The notes under the pieces were generated by a model. That model saw nothing but the letters and a program-made list of their open reading frames with translations, made no database searches and had not been told where the DNA came from. The position numbers and the translations under genes were made by a program. This document shows positions 54,582 through 64,000 of a stretch of 64,000 bases of DNA, one piece after another. The number at the start of each line of letters is the position of its first letter. The stretch's first letter is position 1. Origin of the DNA: an uncultured Granulosicoccaceae bacterium (GTDB lineage: Bacteria; Pseudomonadota; Gammaproteobacteria; Granulosicoccales; Granulosicoccaceae); NCBI GenBank assembly GCA_937922675.1, contig CALAJN010000006.1, positions 1 to 64,000 on the forward strand, given 5' to 3'.

Positions 54582-54607
54582 TAGCACTCGTTGGCGGCGA
54601 GTGCTAG
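54581..54607 (+). promoter_or_regulatory. CIRCE operator (HrcA site) of groESL
   Basis: TTAGCACTC (54581-54589), nine bases and GAGTGCTAG (54599-54607) match the CIRCE consensus TTAGCACTC-N9-GAGTGCTAA at all but the last base. CIRCE is bound by the repressor HrcA, which is relieved on heat shock. No hrcA gene lies in this window. Confidence 0.95.
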
Positions 54608-54709
54608 TAGTGACTCCGCAGCCTGCGGGCCGCCTTGCCCGGAGCAGCTCCCGGCCAACGGCCCAAATCCACTTTCCAGTCCACCTTCTAGTTTTGGAGA
54701 CGTACCTGT

Positions 54710-54997
54710 ATGAACATTCGTCCGTTGCATGACCGCGTGGTCGTCAAGCGTATGGAAGAAGAGCGCACCAGCGCTGGCGGCATTGTGATTCCCGATTCTG
54801 CCACCGAAAAGCCGGTTCGTGGCGAGGTTATCTCGGTTGGCAAGGGCAAGATCGCTGAAAACGGTGATGTACGTCCGCTCGACGTCAAGGCTGGCGATCA
54901 AGTGCTGTTTGGCAAGTATTCCGGCACCGAAATCAAGATCGATGGCGAAGAAGTTCTCGTGATGCGCGAGGACGACATCATGGGTGTGTTCGAGTAA
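54710..54997 (+). CDS. groES: Co-chaperonin GroES
   Basis: This 95-residue protein is full length. It starts [14 protein letters not shown] and contains the mobile loop [19 protein letters not shown]. It also has the conserved GEVISVGKG and [18 protein letters not shown]. It caps the GroEL chamber. It is first in the groESL operon behind a CIRCE element. The 107-base gap to groEL contains alternative short stems (gactgcg/cgcagtc, gcggac/gtccgc). Confidence 0.98.
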   Translation: MNIRPLHDRVVVKRMEEERTSAGGIVIPDSATEKPVRGEVISVGKGKIAENGDVRPLDVKAGDQVLFGKYSGTEIKIDGEEVLVMREDDIMGVFE

Positions 54998-55023
54998 ACC
55001 ACGACTCACCACCCGGTTTTTGA

Positions 55024-56751
<1,728 letters not shown>

Positions 56752-56774
56752 TGTAAGTCACATTTTGTGACCCC

Positions 56775-56798
56775 GCTGGCCACAGGGATGTGGCCAGC
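56775..56798 (+). terminator. Hairpin after groEL
   Basis: The stem gctggccaca / tgtggccagc (56775-56784 with 56789-56798) has a 4-base loop. No T-tract follows, so it is a weak stop or a message-protecting hairpin ahead of the stronger terminator 30 bases on. Confidence 0.6.
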
Positions 56799-56828
56799 TC
56801 ACTCCGCGCTCTGCTGACCGTGTGCAAG

Positions 56829-56850
56829 CCCCCGCCAGTCGGGGGTTTTT
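56829..56850 (+). terminator. Rho-independent terminator of groESL
   Basis: The stem cccccg (56829-56834) pairs with cggggg (56840-56845), with a 5-base loop and five T (56846-56850). It closes the groESL unit about 78 bases after the stop. Confidence 0.88.
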
Positions 56851-56919
56851 CGTTTCCAGAACAAGGCTTCAGCCGTTACGACTTGCGCCGATACCTGTGA
56901 TGTAAAGGGCCAGGTGCCC

Positions 56920-59064
56920 ATGCTTGCAGTCGCGCCACGGAAGCGAAACTTGTCGAACGAAGCCTCTAAAATGCCGGTGTATCAGTCGCAGACCGCGCGA
57001 ACGGTCGCGATGACCGTGTTCGGCGCGTTGTTTTGCATGCAGATCGCGGTGTTCCTGCCGGGAGTGTTTGGGCGTTATGTGGCCGCTGGTGAGTCCATTG
57101 AACTTGCCGAGGCCGCACGTCTTGAGACAGCCTTGCGGTATGCAGGTCCGGCCACCGCCAGTGCCGCGCCCGAGTCTCTCTTGACCGAAGCACTGGTCAG
57201 CCTGGAGTTGACGCGACCGGACGGCAGTGTCCTGCTCTCCGTGGATGCTAGAGAGCCACAAGGCGAATTCGATATAACCGAAGGCACAGGTCCCGGGCGA
57301 CCAGTCAACCTTCGCCTCACTACACTCGAAGGGCCGATGGTCGCCCATGGCTGGGTCTCTCTGCATGAGCAGCGATCAACTGCCTGGCGTGAGGCCATGG
57401 TCTCATCCCTGGTCGCCTTGTTGGTCAGTCTGATCGGCTCGGCGGCAGCCTTGATGGCAGTTTCCCGCCATTTTTTGACACCGCTTGCGCGTCTTGTCGA
57501 TACGCTTCGCACGGGGCGTGAAGCCTCCGCTGAGGGATTGCCACATCGTGTCGAGCTGGATACCACCCAGGATTTGCACCTGTTGGCAGATGAGTTCAAT
57601 CAACTGGTTGACGCTCAGAAAAAGACGTCGCGGCAGGTCAAGGTCAAGCAGCAGTATCTTGAATTTGCAGCTCATCACGACCCCTTGACGCATCTGCCCA
57701 ATCGTTTGATGTTCGAAGACACCTTGAAGTCAACCGTCAAGCAGGCCGTTGCCGAGAGGCTGCAGTTTGCTGTCTTCCTGGTTGATCTTGACAACTTCAA
57801 GTTCTTCAATGACCAATACGGTCACTTGATCGGCGACAAGATGGTTGCCGAGGTTGGTAATCGTCTCAAGACCATGGTGCGTGATGTCGATTTGGTTGCA
57901 CGGCTTGATGGCGATGAGTTTGTTGTCATCCAGAGAGATGTGCCGGACCGGGAGGCCGCCACCGCAGTTGCCGAGAGGTTGATGAAAGTGGCTACGGCTC
58001 CCTACGAGTATCGGGGTTTTACCTTGAAGGCCGCGGTATCTGTGGGCATCAGCTGCTTTCCACTCGATGTTCATGAGGGGCAGGACGAGGAGCTACTGGG
58101 CGAAGAAATTGTTAACAATGCAGCTGTGGCACTTCAGGAGGCCAAGGGGGCTGGCAAGAATCAGGCGCAGCTATTCAATGACTCGATGCGTAGTCGTCTG
58201 ACGGCGCGTATTCGGCTCGAACAAGATCTCAAGATTGCCATCGCTGAGGAGCAGTTCGAGGTTTGGTTTCAGCCCAAGATCAATATCAAGACGCGCCAGG
58301 TCACAGGCGCCGAGGCTCTCGTTCGCTGGCGTCACCCGGTCAACGGGTTTATCTCACCTGAAGTCTTTGTGCCGGTTGCCGAGGAGGCAGGGCTGATCAT
58401 AGAGCTGGGTGAGTGGATACTGCGAACCGCGTGCCGCCAAACGCACGAATTGCAGGAGCTTGGTTACCCCGGTTTAAACGTGGCGGTCAATATTTCGGCA
58501 GTGCAATTCACTGATGGGAACTTGCTGCCCATGGTCAGACGAGCTCTTGACGACACATCGCTAGCGCCCTCGTTCCTTGAGCTGGAGATCACCGAGAGTG
58601 CCGTGATGCACGACCCGGAAGAGGTCATACGTTCGTTACATGAGTTGTCGCGCTTCGGAATGTGCCTGGCTATTGATGACTTTGGCACCGGATATTCATC
58701 GCTGGCGTACCTCAAGCGCTTTCCGGTTGATACGCTGAAAATCGATCGCGCTTTCATCACTGATATTTCAAGTGACAACGACGATGTCGCTATTGTCGAA
58801 GCGGTACTTGGTCTTGGTAATCACTTCAACATGAAGGTGGTTGCCGAAGGCGTAGAGGATGAGGATCAGCTGCAGTTTCTCAAGGACCAGGGCTGCGACA
58901 TCGCGCAAGGCTTTTATATCTCAAAGCCGATGGCATTCAAGGAGTACACTGAGTGGTTGCAACGTTGGCCGCATGGGGTTGTTCCGCTGGCTGCCAGTAA
59001 CAAATCAGAAGGCGCAACCGTGCTACCGATAGCAGAGCACGTGGCACGTCGAGCACAGCGCTAG
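56920..59064 (+). CDS. GGDEF-EAL cyclic-di-GMP enzyme, membrane-bound
   Basis: This 714-residue protein has two membrane helices (about 30-50 and 160-185) around a periplasmic region and a HAMP-like linker. The GGDEF domain shows DGDEF (ARLDGDEFVVI) and an inhibitory I-site RDVD five residues before it. The EAL domain carries EALVRWRHP, ELEITESAV and AIDDFGTGYSSLAYLKRFP. Both domains keep the residues usually needed for making and breaking cyclic-di-GMP, so either activity is possible. The start is unsure: ATG 56920, GTG 56914 or ATG 56971. Confidence 0.88.
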   Translation: MLAVAPRKRNLSNEASKMPVYQSQTARTVAMTVFGALFCMQIAVFLPGVFGRYVAAGESIELAEAARLETALRYAGPATASAAPESLLTEALVSLELTRPDGSVLLSVDAREPQGEFDITEGTGPGRPVNLRLTTLEGPMVAHGWVSLHEQRSTAWREAMVSSLVALLVSLIGSAAALMAVSRHFLTPLARLVDTLRTGREASAEGLPHRVELDTTQDLHLLADEFNQLVDAQKKTSRQVKVKQQYLEFAAHHDPLTHLPNRLMFEDTLKSTVKQAVAERLQFAVFLVDLDNFKFFNDQYGHLIGDKMVAEVGNRLKTMVRDVDLVARLDGDEFVVIQRDVPDREAATAVAERLMKVATAPYEYRGFTLKAAVSVGISCFPLDVHEGQDEELLGEEIVNNAAVALQEAKGAGKNQAQLFNDSMRSRLTARIRLEQDLKIAIAEEQFEVWFQPKINIKTRQVTGAEALVRWRHPVNGFISPEVFVPVAEEAGLIIELGEWILRTACRQTHELQELGYPGLNVAVNISAVQFTDGNLLPMVRRALDDTSLAPSFLELEITESAVMHDPEEVIRSLHELSRFGMCLAIDDFGTGYSSLAYLKRFPVDTLKIDRAFITDISSDNDDVAIVEAVLGLGNHFNMKVVAEGVEDEDQLQFLKDQGCDIAQGFYISKPMAFKEYTEWLQRWPHGVVPLAASNKSEGATVLPIAEHVARRAQR

Positions 59065-59167
59065 GAAGCGCCAGGAGTGGCTTGGCTATAGGAAGGTTGT
59101 AGTCACGCAGTTACGCACCTGAACTCTGTCATGCTCTACGGCCACCCATCCGGTCGTTAATGTGTTC

Positions 59168-59941
59168 ATGTCGGTTTGGTCCACGTTGCAGTATTGGCAA
59201 CTTGCCTTGTTGGCGCTGCTGTTTGTGTGGAGCGGATTTGTGCGCTCCGGCCTTGGGTTTGGCGGTGCGGCTCTGGCATTGCCAATGATGCTGCTCGTTG
59301 TCGATGATCCCATCCTGTTTCTGCCGGCTCTCGGGTTGCATTTGCTGGTGTTCTCCTCGCTGACGGTGGCCACACGTCTTGCGCACGTAGACCTCGCTTA
59401 TCTCGGGCGCTTGTGTGTGTGGTTGGCGATTCCGGTTGCGGCGGGTCTGATGGGCTTGCTCAGTTTTCCACCTAGTGTGTTGTCGCTGCTCGTGTATCTG
59501 ACGACCCTGGTTTATGGCGTACTCTATGTGCTCGGTCGGCTATTCCAGAGCCGATCGACGACAAGCGATGTATTCCTTCTTGGGCTCGGTGGGTATGTCA
59601 GCGGTATGTCGTTGACCGGGGCGCCCCTGATCGTCGCCGTCGCGGCGCGTGGTATGGAGCCTGCCAAGGTTCGAGACACGCTGTTTGTGCTTTGGATGAT
59701 ACTGGTACTCGTCAAGCTCGCAACGTTTGTGGCGGCCGATGTCGATCTACAATGGCAGCTGGCACTGGTTACACTGCCGCTCTCGGCTCTCGGTCACATG
59801 TGGGGCCTGCGCCTGCATTCGCGGATTCTGGCGGGCGGGCAGGGTAGCGTTCATCGTGTCATCGGTGCTGCACTCTGCTCGGTTTCGTTGATCGGAATCT
59901 GGTCGATAGCGCCGACGGTCTTCGGATTGCTCTTCGATTGA
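59168..59941 (+). CDS. TauE/SafE family sulfite/small-anion exporter-like permease
   Basis: This 257-residue protein has about eight hydrophobic segments. It has the two related half motifs of the TSUP family: SGLGFGGAALALPMMLLVVDD in the first half and GYVSGMSLTGAPLIVAVAARG in the second. TauE/SafE proteins carry sulfite, sulfoacetate or similar anions. The substrate is not known here, and no sulphur gene is nearby. ATG 59168 is taken over a GTG at 59162. Confidence 0.88.
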   Translation: MSVWSTLQYWQLALLALLFVWSGFVRSGLGFGGAALALPMMLLVVDDPILFLPALGLHLLVFSSLTVATRLAHVDLAYLGRLCVWLAIPVAAGLMGLLSFPPSVLSLLVYLTTLVYGVLYVLGRLFQSRSTTSDVFLLGLGGYVSGMSLTGAPLIVAVAARGMEPAKVRDTLFVLWMILVLVKLATFVAADVDLQWQLALVTLPLSALGHMWGLRLHSRILAGGQGSVHRVIGAALCSVSLIGIWSIAPTVFGLLFD

Positions 59942-60051
59942 GCAAGCCACTGAGTAGCTGGCTGAGTATTCGGTCAGAGAAGCAGGCTTGAGGTGGGCGG
60001 TTTGGTACACTTGGAGGGCTTCGGGGCCCGTAGTCCCCAATTGGAGAGTCC

Positions 60052-60675
60052 ATGAGTGCTTTGAATGTTTCGCCGACCCTCGATACGGTGCGCGGCGGGA
60101 ATACCTTGTTTGATGTCGTCTTACCCGCTGCGGGTGATCGAGCGCGTCTTGCCCGTAACATCGTTGCCGTCATTGCTGGCAGTCTGCTGTTGACCGCTTC
60201 AGCAAAGCTTGCGATCCCCTTCTGGCCCGTACCCGTGACCCTCCAGACCTTGGTCGTCCTGTGTCTCGGCATGGTGTTGGGTCCGAGGCTTGGGGCTACC
60301 GCTGTTCTGGCCTATCTGGCCCAGGGCGCTGCCGGCTTGCCGGTGTTTGCCGGGACGCCCGAAAAGGGCATTGGTATCGCTTACATGGTCGGCCCGACGG
60401 GCGGTTATTTGTTCGGCTTCATTGTGGCCGCCTTTGTTGTGGGTTGGCTGGCTGAGCGACGCTGGGATCGGCATGTCGTCGGGACCGTAGCTGCAATGGT
60501 GATCGGCACGGTACTGATCTACTCCTTCGGGCTTGCGTGGTTGGGTCAGGTTGTTGGCTGGGACAAGCCAGTGCTGGACTTCGGCCTCAAGCCATTCATT
60601 CTTGGCGATATTGCCAAGATCGTCATCGCCGCAGCACTCTTGCCGGCGCTCTGGCGCTTGTGTGGCAAACGCTGA
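60052..60675 (+). CDS. bioY: Biotin transporter BioY
   Basis: This 207-residue membrane protein is of the ECF-transporter S-component type. It has the family motif VGPTGGYLFGFIVAAFVVGW, the preceding AGLPVFAG, and six hydrophobic stretches. It binds and imports biotin. No bioM or bioN is near, so it may work alone or with a shared energising module; both are known. A ttggagagtcc ribosome site precedes the ATG. Confidence 0.92.
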   Translation: MSALNVSPTLDTVRGGNTLFDVVLPAAGDRARLARNIVAVIAGSLLLTASAKLAIPFWPVPVTLQTLVVLCLGMVLGPRLGATAVLAYLAQGAAGLPVFAGTPEKGIGIAYMVGPTGGYLFGFIVAAFVVGWLAERRWDRHVVGTVAAMVIGTVLIYSFGLAWLGQVVGWDKPVLDFGLKPFILGDIAKIVIAAALLPALWRLCGKR

Positions 60676-60714
60676 CAGGTTGCTGGATTGTTTAACTCAA
60701 TAGCGCGCCGGCCA

Positions 60715-61464
60715 ATGTCTCGGCAATCTGTGACTCGACGTCACCGGGCTCTCGCCAGCGTCGTATTGACGTCGGCTTTAACGATCGGCTGTGCCGGCGT
60801 TACGGTCCAGGATGTCAGTAATGCCCTCGGCAGCGAGGGCGTAGCCTCCGCATCGGGCCTGACCTCTGGAGAGGTTGTCCGCGGCCTGAAAGAGGCTCTG
60901 ACCAAGGGCTCTTCGGCTGTCGTGTCACAGCTTGGCCAGGCAAACGGTTTCAGCGATGATCCCGTGGCTCGAATCCCGCTTCCGGACTCGCTGCAGAAGG
61001 CATCCGACTTCGCTAGCAAAGTCGGGCTGGGTTCCTATTTTGATGACCTCGAAGCGAGGTTGAACGAGGCGGCAGAACAAGCCACTCCCAAGGCCAAGGC
61101 ATTGTTCGTCGGTGCGGTTACCCGCATGAGCTTTGATGACGCCACGGGCATTCTGGCTGGCGAAGACGACGCTGCAACTCAATATTTTCGTGAACAGACC
61201 GGCGACGATCTCAGCGCCGAGATGAGCCCGATTGTTGAGGATGCACTTGCGCAGGTAGGCGCGGTGTCCAGTTTCAATGCGTTGGTGGACAGAGTCCGGC
61301 AGGTACCGCTTGCCCCGCAAATCGATGCTGATCTGACTGGCTACGTCACCGAAAAGGCGAAGGACGGGATCTTTCACTATCTTGCCGAGGAAGAGAAGGC
61401 AATTCGTGAAAATCCACTTGCACGTACGTCCGAGATCCTGCAAAAGGTTTTTGGTAACCAGTGA
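60715..61464 (+). CDS. DUF4197 lipoprotein
   Basis: This 249-residue protein has a lipoprotein-type signal ending in TIGC. The DUF4197 body is all-helical, with LKEALTKGSSAVVSQLGQAN and IPLPDSLQKASDFASKVG. The next helix is LNEAAEQATPKAKALFVGAV. The family is unknown in function. The ATG at 60715 is chosen because the codon before it is preceded only by a weak TTG. It lies between bioY and fabA on the same strand. Confidence 0.87.
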   Translation: MSRQSVTRRHRALASVVLTSALTIGCAGVTVQDVSNALGSEGVASASGLTSGEVVRGLKEALTKGSSAVVSQLGQANGFSDDPVARIPLPDSLQKASDFASKVGLGSYFDDLEARLNEAAEQATPKAKALFVGAVTRMSFDDATGILAGEDDAATQYFREQTGDDLSAEMSPIVEDALAQVGAVSSFNALVDRVRQVPLAPQIDADLTGYVTEKAKDGIFHYLAEEEKAIRENPLARTSEILQKVFGNQ

Positions 61465-61471
61465 TTAGAAT

Positions 61472-62047
61472 GTGCCCCTGCGCAGGACTCAGCCACTCGT
61501 GACACTTCCCGTTGTGCCACCGCCTGCATCCCTTAGGGAGCGGCACTCGTTTGGTCGCGATGAATTGCTTGCCTGCGGTCGCGGAGAACTCTTTGGCGAG
61601 GGCAATGCTCGACTGCCCCTGCCTAACATGCTCATGTTCGATCGTATAACAACGATCAATGCGGACGGTGGCGAGCATGGCAAGGGTGAGGTTGTCGCTG
61701 AACTGGACGTCACGCCTGAGCTTTGGTTTTTCGATTGCCATTTTCAATCCGACCCTGTCATGCCGGGTTGCCTCGGGCTTGATGCCCTGTGGCAACTGGT
61801 TGGGTTCTTTCTGGGCTGGAAGGGCAATCCTGGTCGCGGGCGAGCGCTGGGTGCCGGCGAGGTCAAGTTCACCGGGCAGGTCTTGCCAGAGGCATCGTTG
61901 GTTACTTATCGGCTGGATATTCGTCGGTTGATAGAGCGCAAATTGGTTATGGGCATTGCCGACGGGCGTATGTTGGTCGACGGCAAGGAAATCTACGTGG
62001 CAAACGATCTTCGAGTCGGTTTGTTCACCGCTACAGACGGCTTCTGA
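61472..62047 (+). CDS. fabA: 3-hydroxydecanoyl-ACP dehydratase/isomerase FabA
   Basis: This 191-residue protein matches E. coli FabA over its length. [12 protein letters not shown] is followed by [20 protein letters not shown] with catalytic His90 and Asp104, then [13 protein letters not shown]. It makes and isomerises the cis double bond for unsaturated fatty acids. The first 25 residues are a Pro-rich extension over the E. coli start; a GTG at 61499 would shorten it. The gene is directly upstream of fabB, its working partner. Confidence 0.95.
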   Translation: MPLRRTQPLVTLPVVPPPASLRERHSFGRDELLACGRGELFGEGNARLPLPNMLMFDRITTINADGGEHGKGEVVAELDVTPELWFFDCHFQSDPVMPGCLGLDALWQLVGFFLGWKGNPGRGRALGAGEVKFTGQVLPEASLVTYRLDIRRLIERKLVMGIADGRMLVDGKEIYVANDLRVGLFTATDGF

Positions 62048-62052
62048 ACGCC

Positions 62053-63264
62053 ATGCGACGTGCAGTCATCACGGGTATCGGTATCGCATCGTGTCTGGGC
62101 AATGACAAGGCTTCGGTGACGGAGGCCTTGCGTTCCGGTACCTCGGGTATCACACGACGCGAGGAGTACGCCGACGTTGGCATGCGCAGTCATGTCGCAG
62201 CGCGTCCGGTGGTTGACTTCAAGGAGGCCATAGATCGCAAGCAGCTGCGATTCATGGGAGATGCTGCCGCCTACGCCTATATCGCGATGCGCGATTGCAT
62301 AGCCGATGCGGGCCTCGAGGATGCAGAAGTCTCCAACTTCCGCACCGGTATCATCGCAGGCTCTGGCGGAGGTTCGACGCTCAATCAGGTAGAGGCAGCC
62401 GATGTCTTGCGCGCCAAGGGCATTCGCCGGGTGGGGCCCTACCGGGTGACCTCGACCATGGCCAGCACAGTCTCTGCGTGTCTCGCCACACCATTCAAAA
62501 TCAAGGGCGTCAACTATTCGATCGCCTCTGCGTGCTCAACCAGCGCTCACTGCATCGGCAATGCGGTCGAACTGATTCAGTTGGGTAAGCAGGATCGAGT
62601 GTTCGCCGGTGGTGGTGAAGAAGAACACTGGACTCTGTCCTGCTTGTTTGATGCGATGGGGGCCTTGTCAACAAAATACAACGATGACCCCGCTCGCGCC
62701 TCGCGCACCTATGATGCCAATCGCGATGGATTTGTGATCGCTGGTGGTGGTGGCATGGTCGTTATCGAGGAGCTTGAAGTAGCCAAGGCGCGCGGTGCTC
62801 GCATCTACGCTGAGGTTGTCGGATACGGTGCCACCTCCGATGGATATGACATGGTCGCTCCTTCTGGTGAGGGTGCCACGCGTTGTATGCAGCAGGCGAT
62901 GCAGAGTGTGGATAGCTCGATTGACTACATCAATGCGCACGGCACCAGCACACCAGCAGGAGACATCACCGAGCTTGAGGCGGTCGGCCGAGCCTTCCCT
63001 GACGGCGTGCCACCGATTGCGTCTACCAAGTCGCTGACCGGCCACAGTCTCGGCGCTGCAGGTGTGCAAGAGGCAATCTACGCACTTCTGATGCAAGAAG
63101 CGGGATTCATCGCAGCTTCGGCAAATATCGAAACGCTCGATGAAGCTGCACAAAACTATCCCGTGGTGACCGAGCGTCGCGACGGGGTGACGCTGGATAC
63201 TGTCATGTCCAACAGCTTTGGTTTCGGTGGAACCAATGCGTCACTGGTCATGCGCCGACTTTAG
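62053..63264 (+). CDS. fabB: 3-oxoacyl-ACP synthase I FabB
   Basis: This 403-residue condensing enzyme has the active-site Cys161 in [12 protein letters not shown], His296 in NAHGTST, and Lys326 with His331 in [11 protein letters not shown]. It extends the cis-3 acyl chains made by FabA. Its start is 5 bases after the fabA stop. This fabA-fabB pair is standard for organisms that make unsaturated fatty acids anaerobically. Confidence 0.96.
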   Translation: MRRAVITGIGIASCLGNDKASVTEALRSGTSGITRREEYADVGMRSHVAARPVVDFKEAIDRKQLRFMGDAAAYAYIAMRDCIADAGLEDAEVSNFRTGIIAGSGGGSTLNQVEAADVLRAKGIRRVGPYRVTSTMASTVSACLATPFKIKGVNYSIASACSTSAHCIGNAVELIQLGKQDRVFAGGGEEEHWTLSCLFDAMGALSTKYNDDPARASRTYDANRDGFVIAGGGGMVVIEELEVAKARGARIYAEVVGYGATSDGYDMVAPSGEGATRCMQQAMQSVDSSIDYINAHGTSTPAGDITELEAVGRAFPDGVPPIASTKSLTGHSLGAAGVQEAIYALLMQEAGFIAASANIETLDEAAQNYPVVTERRDGVTLDTVMSNSFGFGGTNASLVMRRL

Positions 63265-63267
63265 TGG

Positions 63268-64000
63268 TTACAGCAATGGGGGCTCGTCGAGTGCGCCGCA
63301 TTGTTCCTTGAGGCTCAGGATGTGCTCATCCCAGAAGCGCGCGGTATCAAAGAACGGAAAGGCACGCGGGAACGCGGGGTCTTCCCAGCGCCTCGCTATC
63401 CACGCGGCGTAACTGACCAGGCGCAGCGCGCGCAGTGGCTCGATCAGTTCCAGCTCGCGGCGATCAAAGGCTCGATGCGTCTCGTAGCCTTGTAGAATGT
63501 CGGCAAGTCGCGCCGAGGCATACGCCTGATCACCAGACAGGAACATCCATAGATCCTGTATGGCTGGGCCGCTGGCGGTGTCGTCCAGATCAAGAACCCA
63601 CGGCGCGTCCTGACCCCACAGCAGATTGCCAGGATGCATGTCGCCGTGTAGCGACAGCCATTCAACATCGCAGCGCTGGATAACGCTGTCGACGCGTTCG
63701 ACAAGTTCCGAGGCGATGTCTTCATAGGCCTCGTATACCTCGTCAGGCAGGTGCTCGGAGTCCAGCAAATAGTCGATGGCATCGAAACCGAGTCGTAGCG
63801 CCTCGATTTCTGGTCGGTGTTCAAAGACGACCTGCTCGCCGACTTGATGCAGGCAGGCAACGGTTCTGCCGATCGCAGCAAGATCGCGAGGATCGTCCAG
63901 CTCTGGTGCTCTGCCGCTGACCTTTGGAAACAGGCAGAAGCGATATGGTCCTGTTGTATGTAGCGTGCAGCCGTGAAGGTCAGGTAGTGGCGCCACAACT
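63268..64000 (-). CDS. srkA: SrkA (YihE)-like protein kinase, 3' part
   Basis: The 3' part of the gene, about 244 residues, is present; the start is beyond the window edge. The catalytic loop is LSLHGDMHPGNLLW, and the metal site is VLDLDDTASGP, as in SrkA/YihE and aminoglycoside-phosphotransferase-like kinases. The E. coli protein has about 328 residues, so some 80 N-terminal residues are missing here. SrkA is a stress-response Ser/Thr kinase linked to the Cpx system and to countering MazEF-triggered death. The stop lies 3 bases from the fabB stop, convergent. Confidence 0.85.
   Translation of the reverse strand, partial: VVAPLPDLHGCTLHTTGPYRFCLFPKVSGRAPELDDPRDLAAIGRTVACLHQVGEQVVFEHRPEIEALRLGFDAIDYLLDSEHLPDEVYEAYEDIASELVERVDSVIQRCDVEWLSLHGDMHPGNLLWGQDAPWVLDLDDTASGPAIQDLWMFLSGDQAYASARLADILQGYETHRAFDRRELELIEPLRALRLVSYAAWIARRWEDPAFPRAFPFFDTARFWDEHILSLKEQCGALDEPPLL

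Overview
The window looks like a chromosomal segment of a free-living, probably aquatic, Gram-negative Gammaproteobacterium of moderately high GC. The pointers are lipoprotein and outer-membrane genes with Gram-negative signals, a PqiABC envelope lipid system, a CpxRA-like two-component pair with a CpxP-like partner, a DsbD, a fabA-fabB pair, an FxsA protein next to groESL, and an SrkA-like kinase. The exact taxon cannot be fixed from sequence reading alone.

Layout. 1-514 is the 3' end of an rRNA operon (end of 23S, 5S, terminator). 550-8082 is envelope-related: a lipoprotein hydrolase, a DUF533 protein, a VWA lipoprotein, and a tight pqiA-pqiA-pqiB-pqiC operon in which PqiA is split into two single-domain proteins. 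8201-12781 holds a small unknown, a membrane acyltransferase and a same-strand cpxP-cpxR-cpxA-like cluster. 13038-25121 is a mixed set: NudK-like hydrolase, a large exported protein with a sorting-like C-terminus coupled by start/stop overlap to an OmpA-family protein, a YdjM-like membrane protein, TerB-like, NnrU, a spermidine-synthase-like methyltransferase, a TraF-like outer-membrane protein, an AhpD-like protein, an FAD amine oxidoreductase and an L,D-transpeptidase. 25129-29941 has two overlapping membrane GTPase genes divergent from an MsbA-type ABC exporter.

30043-42545 is a carbohydrate island. It holds two complete binding-protein/permease sets but only one ATPase gene, then guanine deaminase, a TIM-barrel sugar isomerase, a Gfo/Idh/MocA dehydrogenase and the wreck of a GH43 glycosidase. 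In both transport sets a strong hairpin sits between the binding-protein gene and the first permease gene, a known layout for making more binding protein than permease. Two small minus-strand genes interrupt the island.

42542-53740 holds DNA repair and redox genes: a small HNH protein, an AlkA-like glycosylase, a cytochrome P450 with an unusual I-helix, a YhaN/YhaO-like SbcCD pair, a PhyH-family dioxygenase, a HbpS/GlcG-like protein and a DsbD with a duplicated N-terminal domain. 53871-64000 holds fxsA, a 12-bp tandem repeat, groESL under a CIRCE operator, a GGDEF-EAL protein, a TauE/SafE permease, bioY, a DUF4197 lipoprotein, fabA-fabB and the 3' part of an srkA-like kinase cut by the window edge.

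I found no CRISPR array, prophage, insertion sequence or tRNA gene, and no stretch over 300 bases without a plausible gene. Nothing here is clearly an undescribed defence or mobile system. The points most worth a second look are the decayed GH43 gene, the paired hairpins in the sugar operons, the duplicated DsbD domain, the altered P450 I-helix, and the sorting-like exported protein coupled to an OmpA protein.
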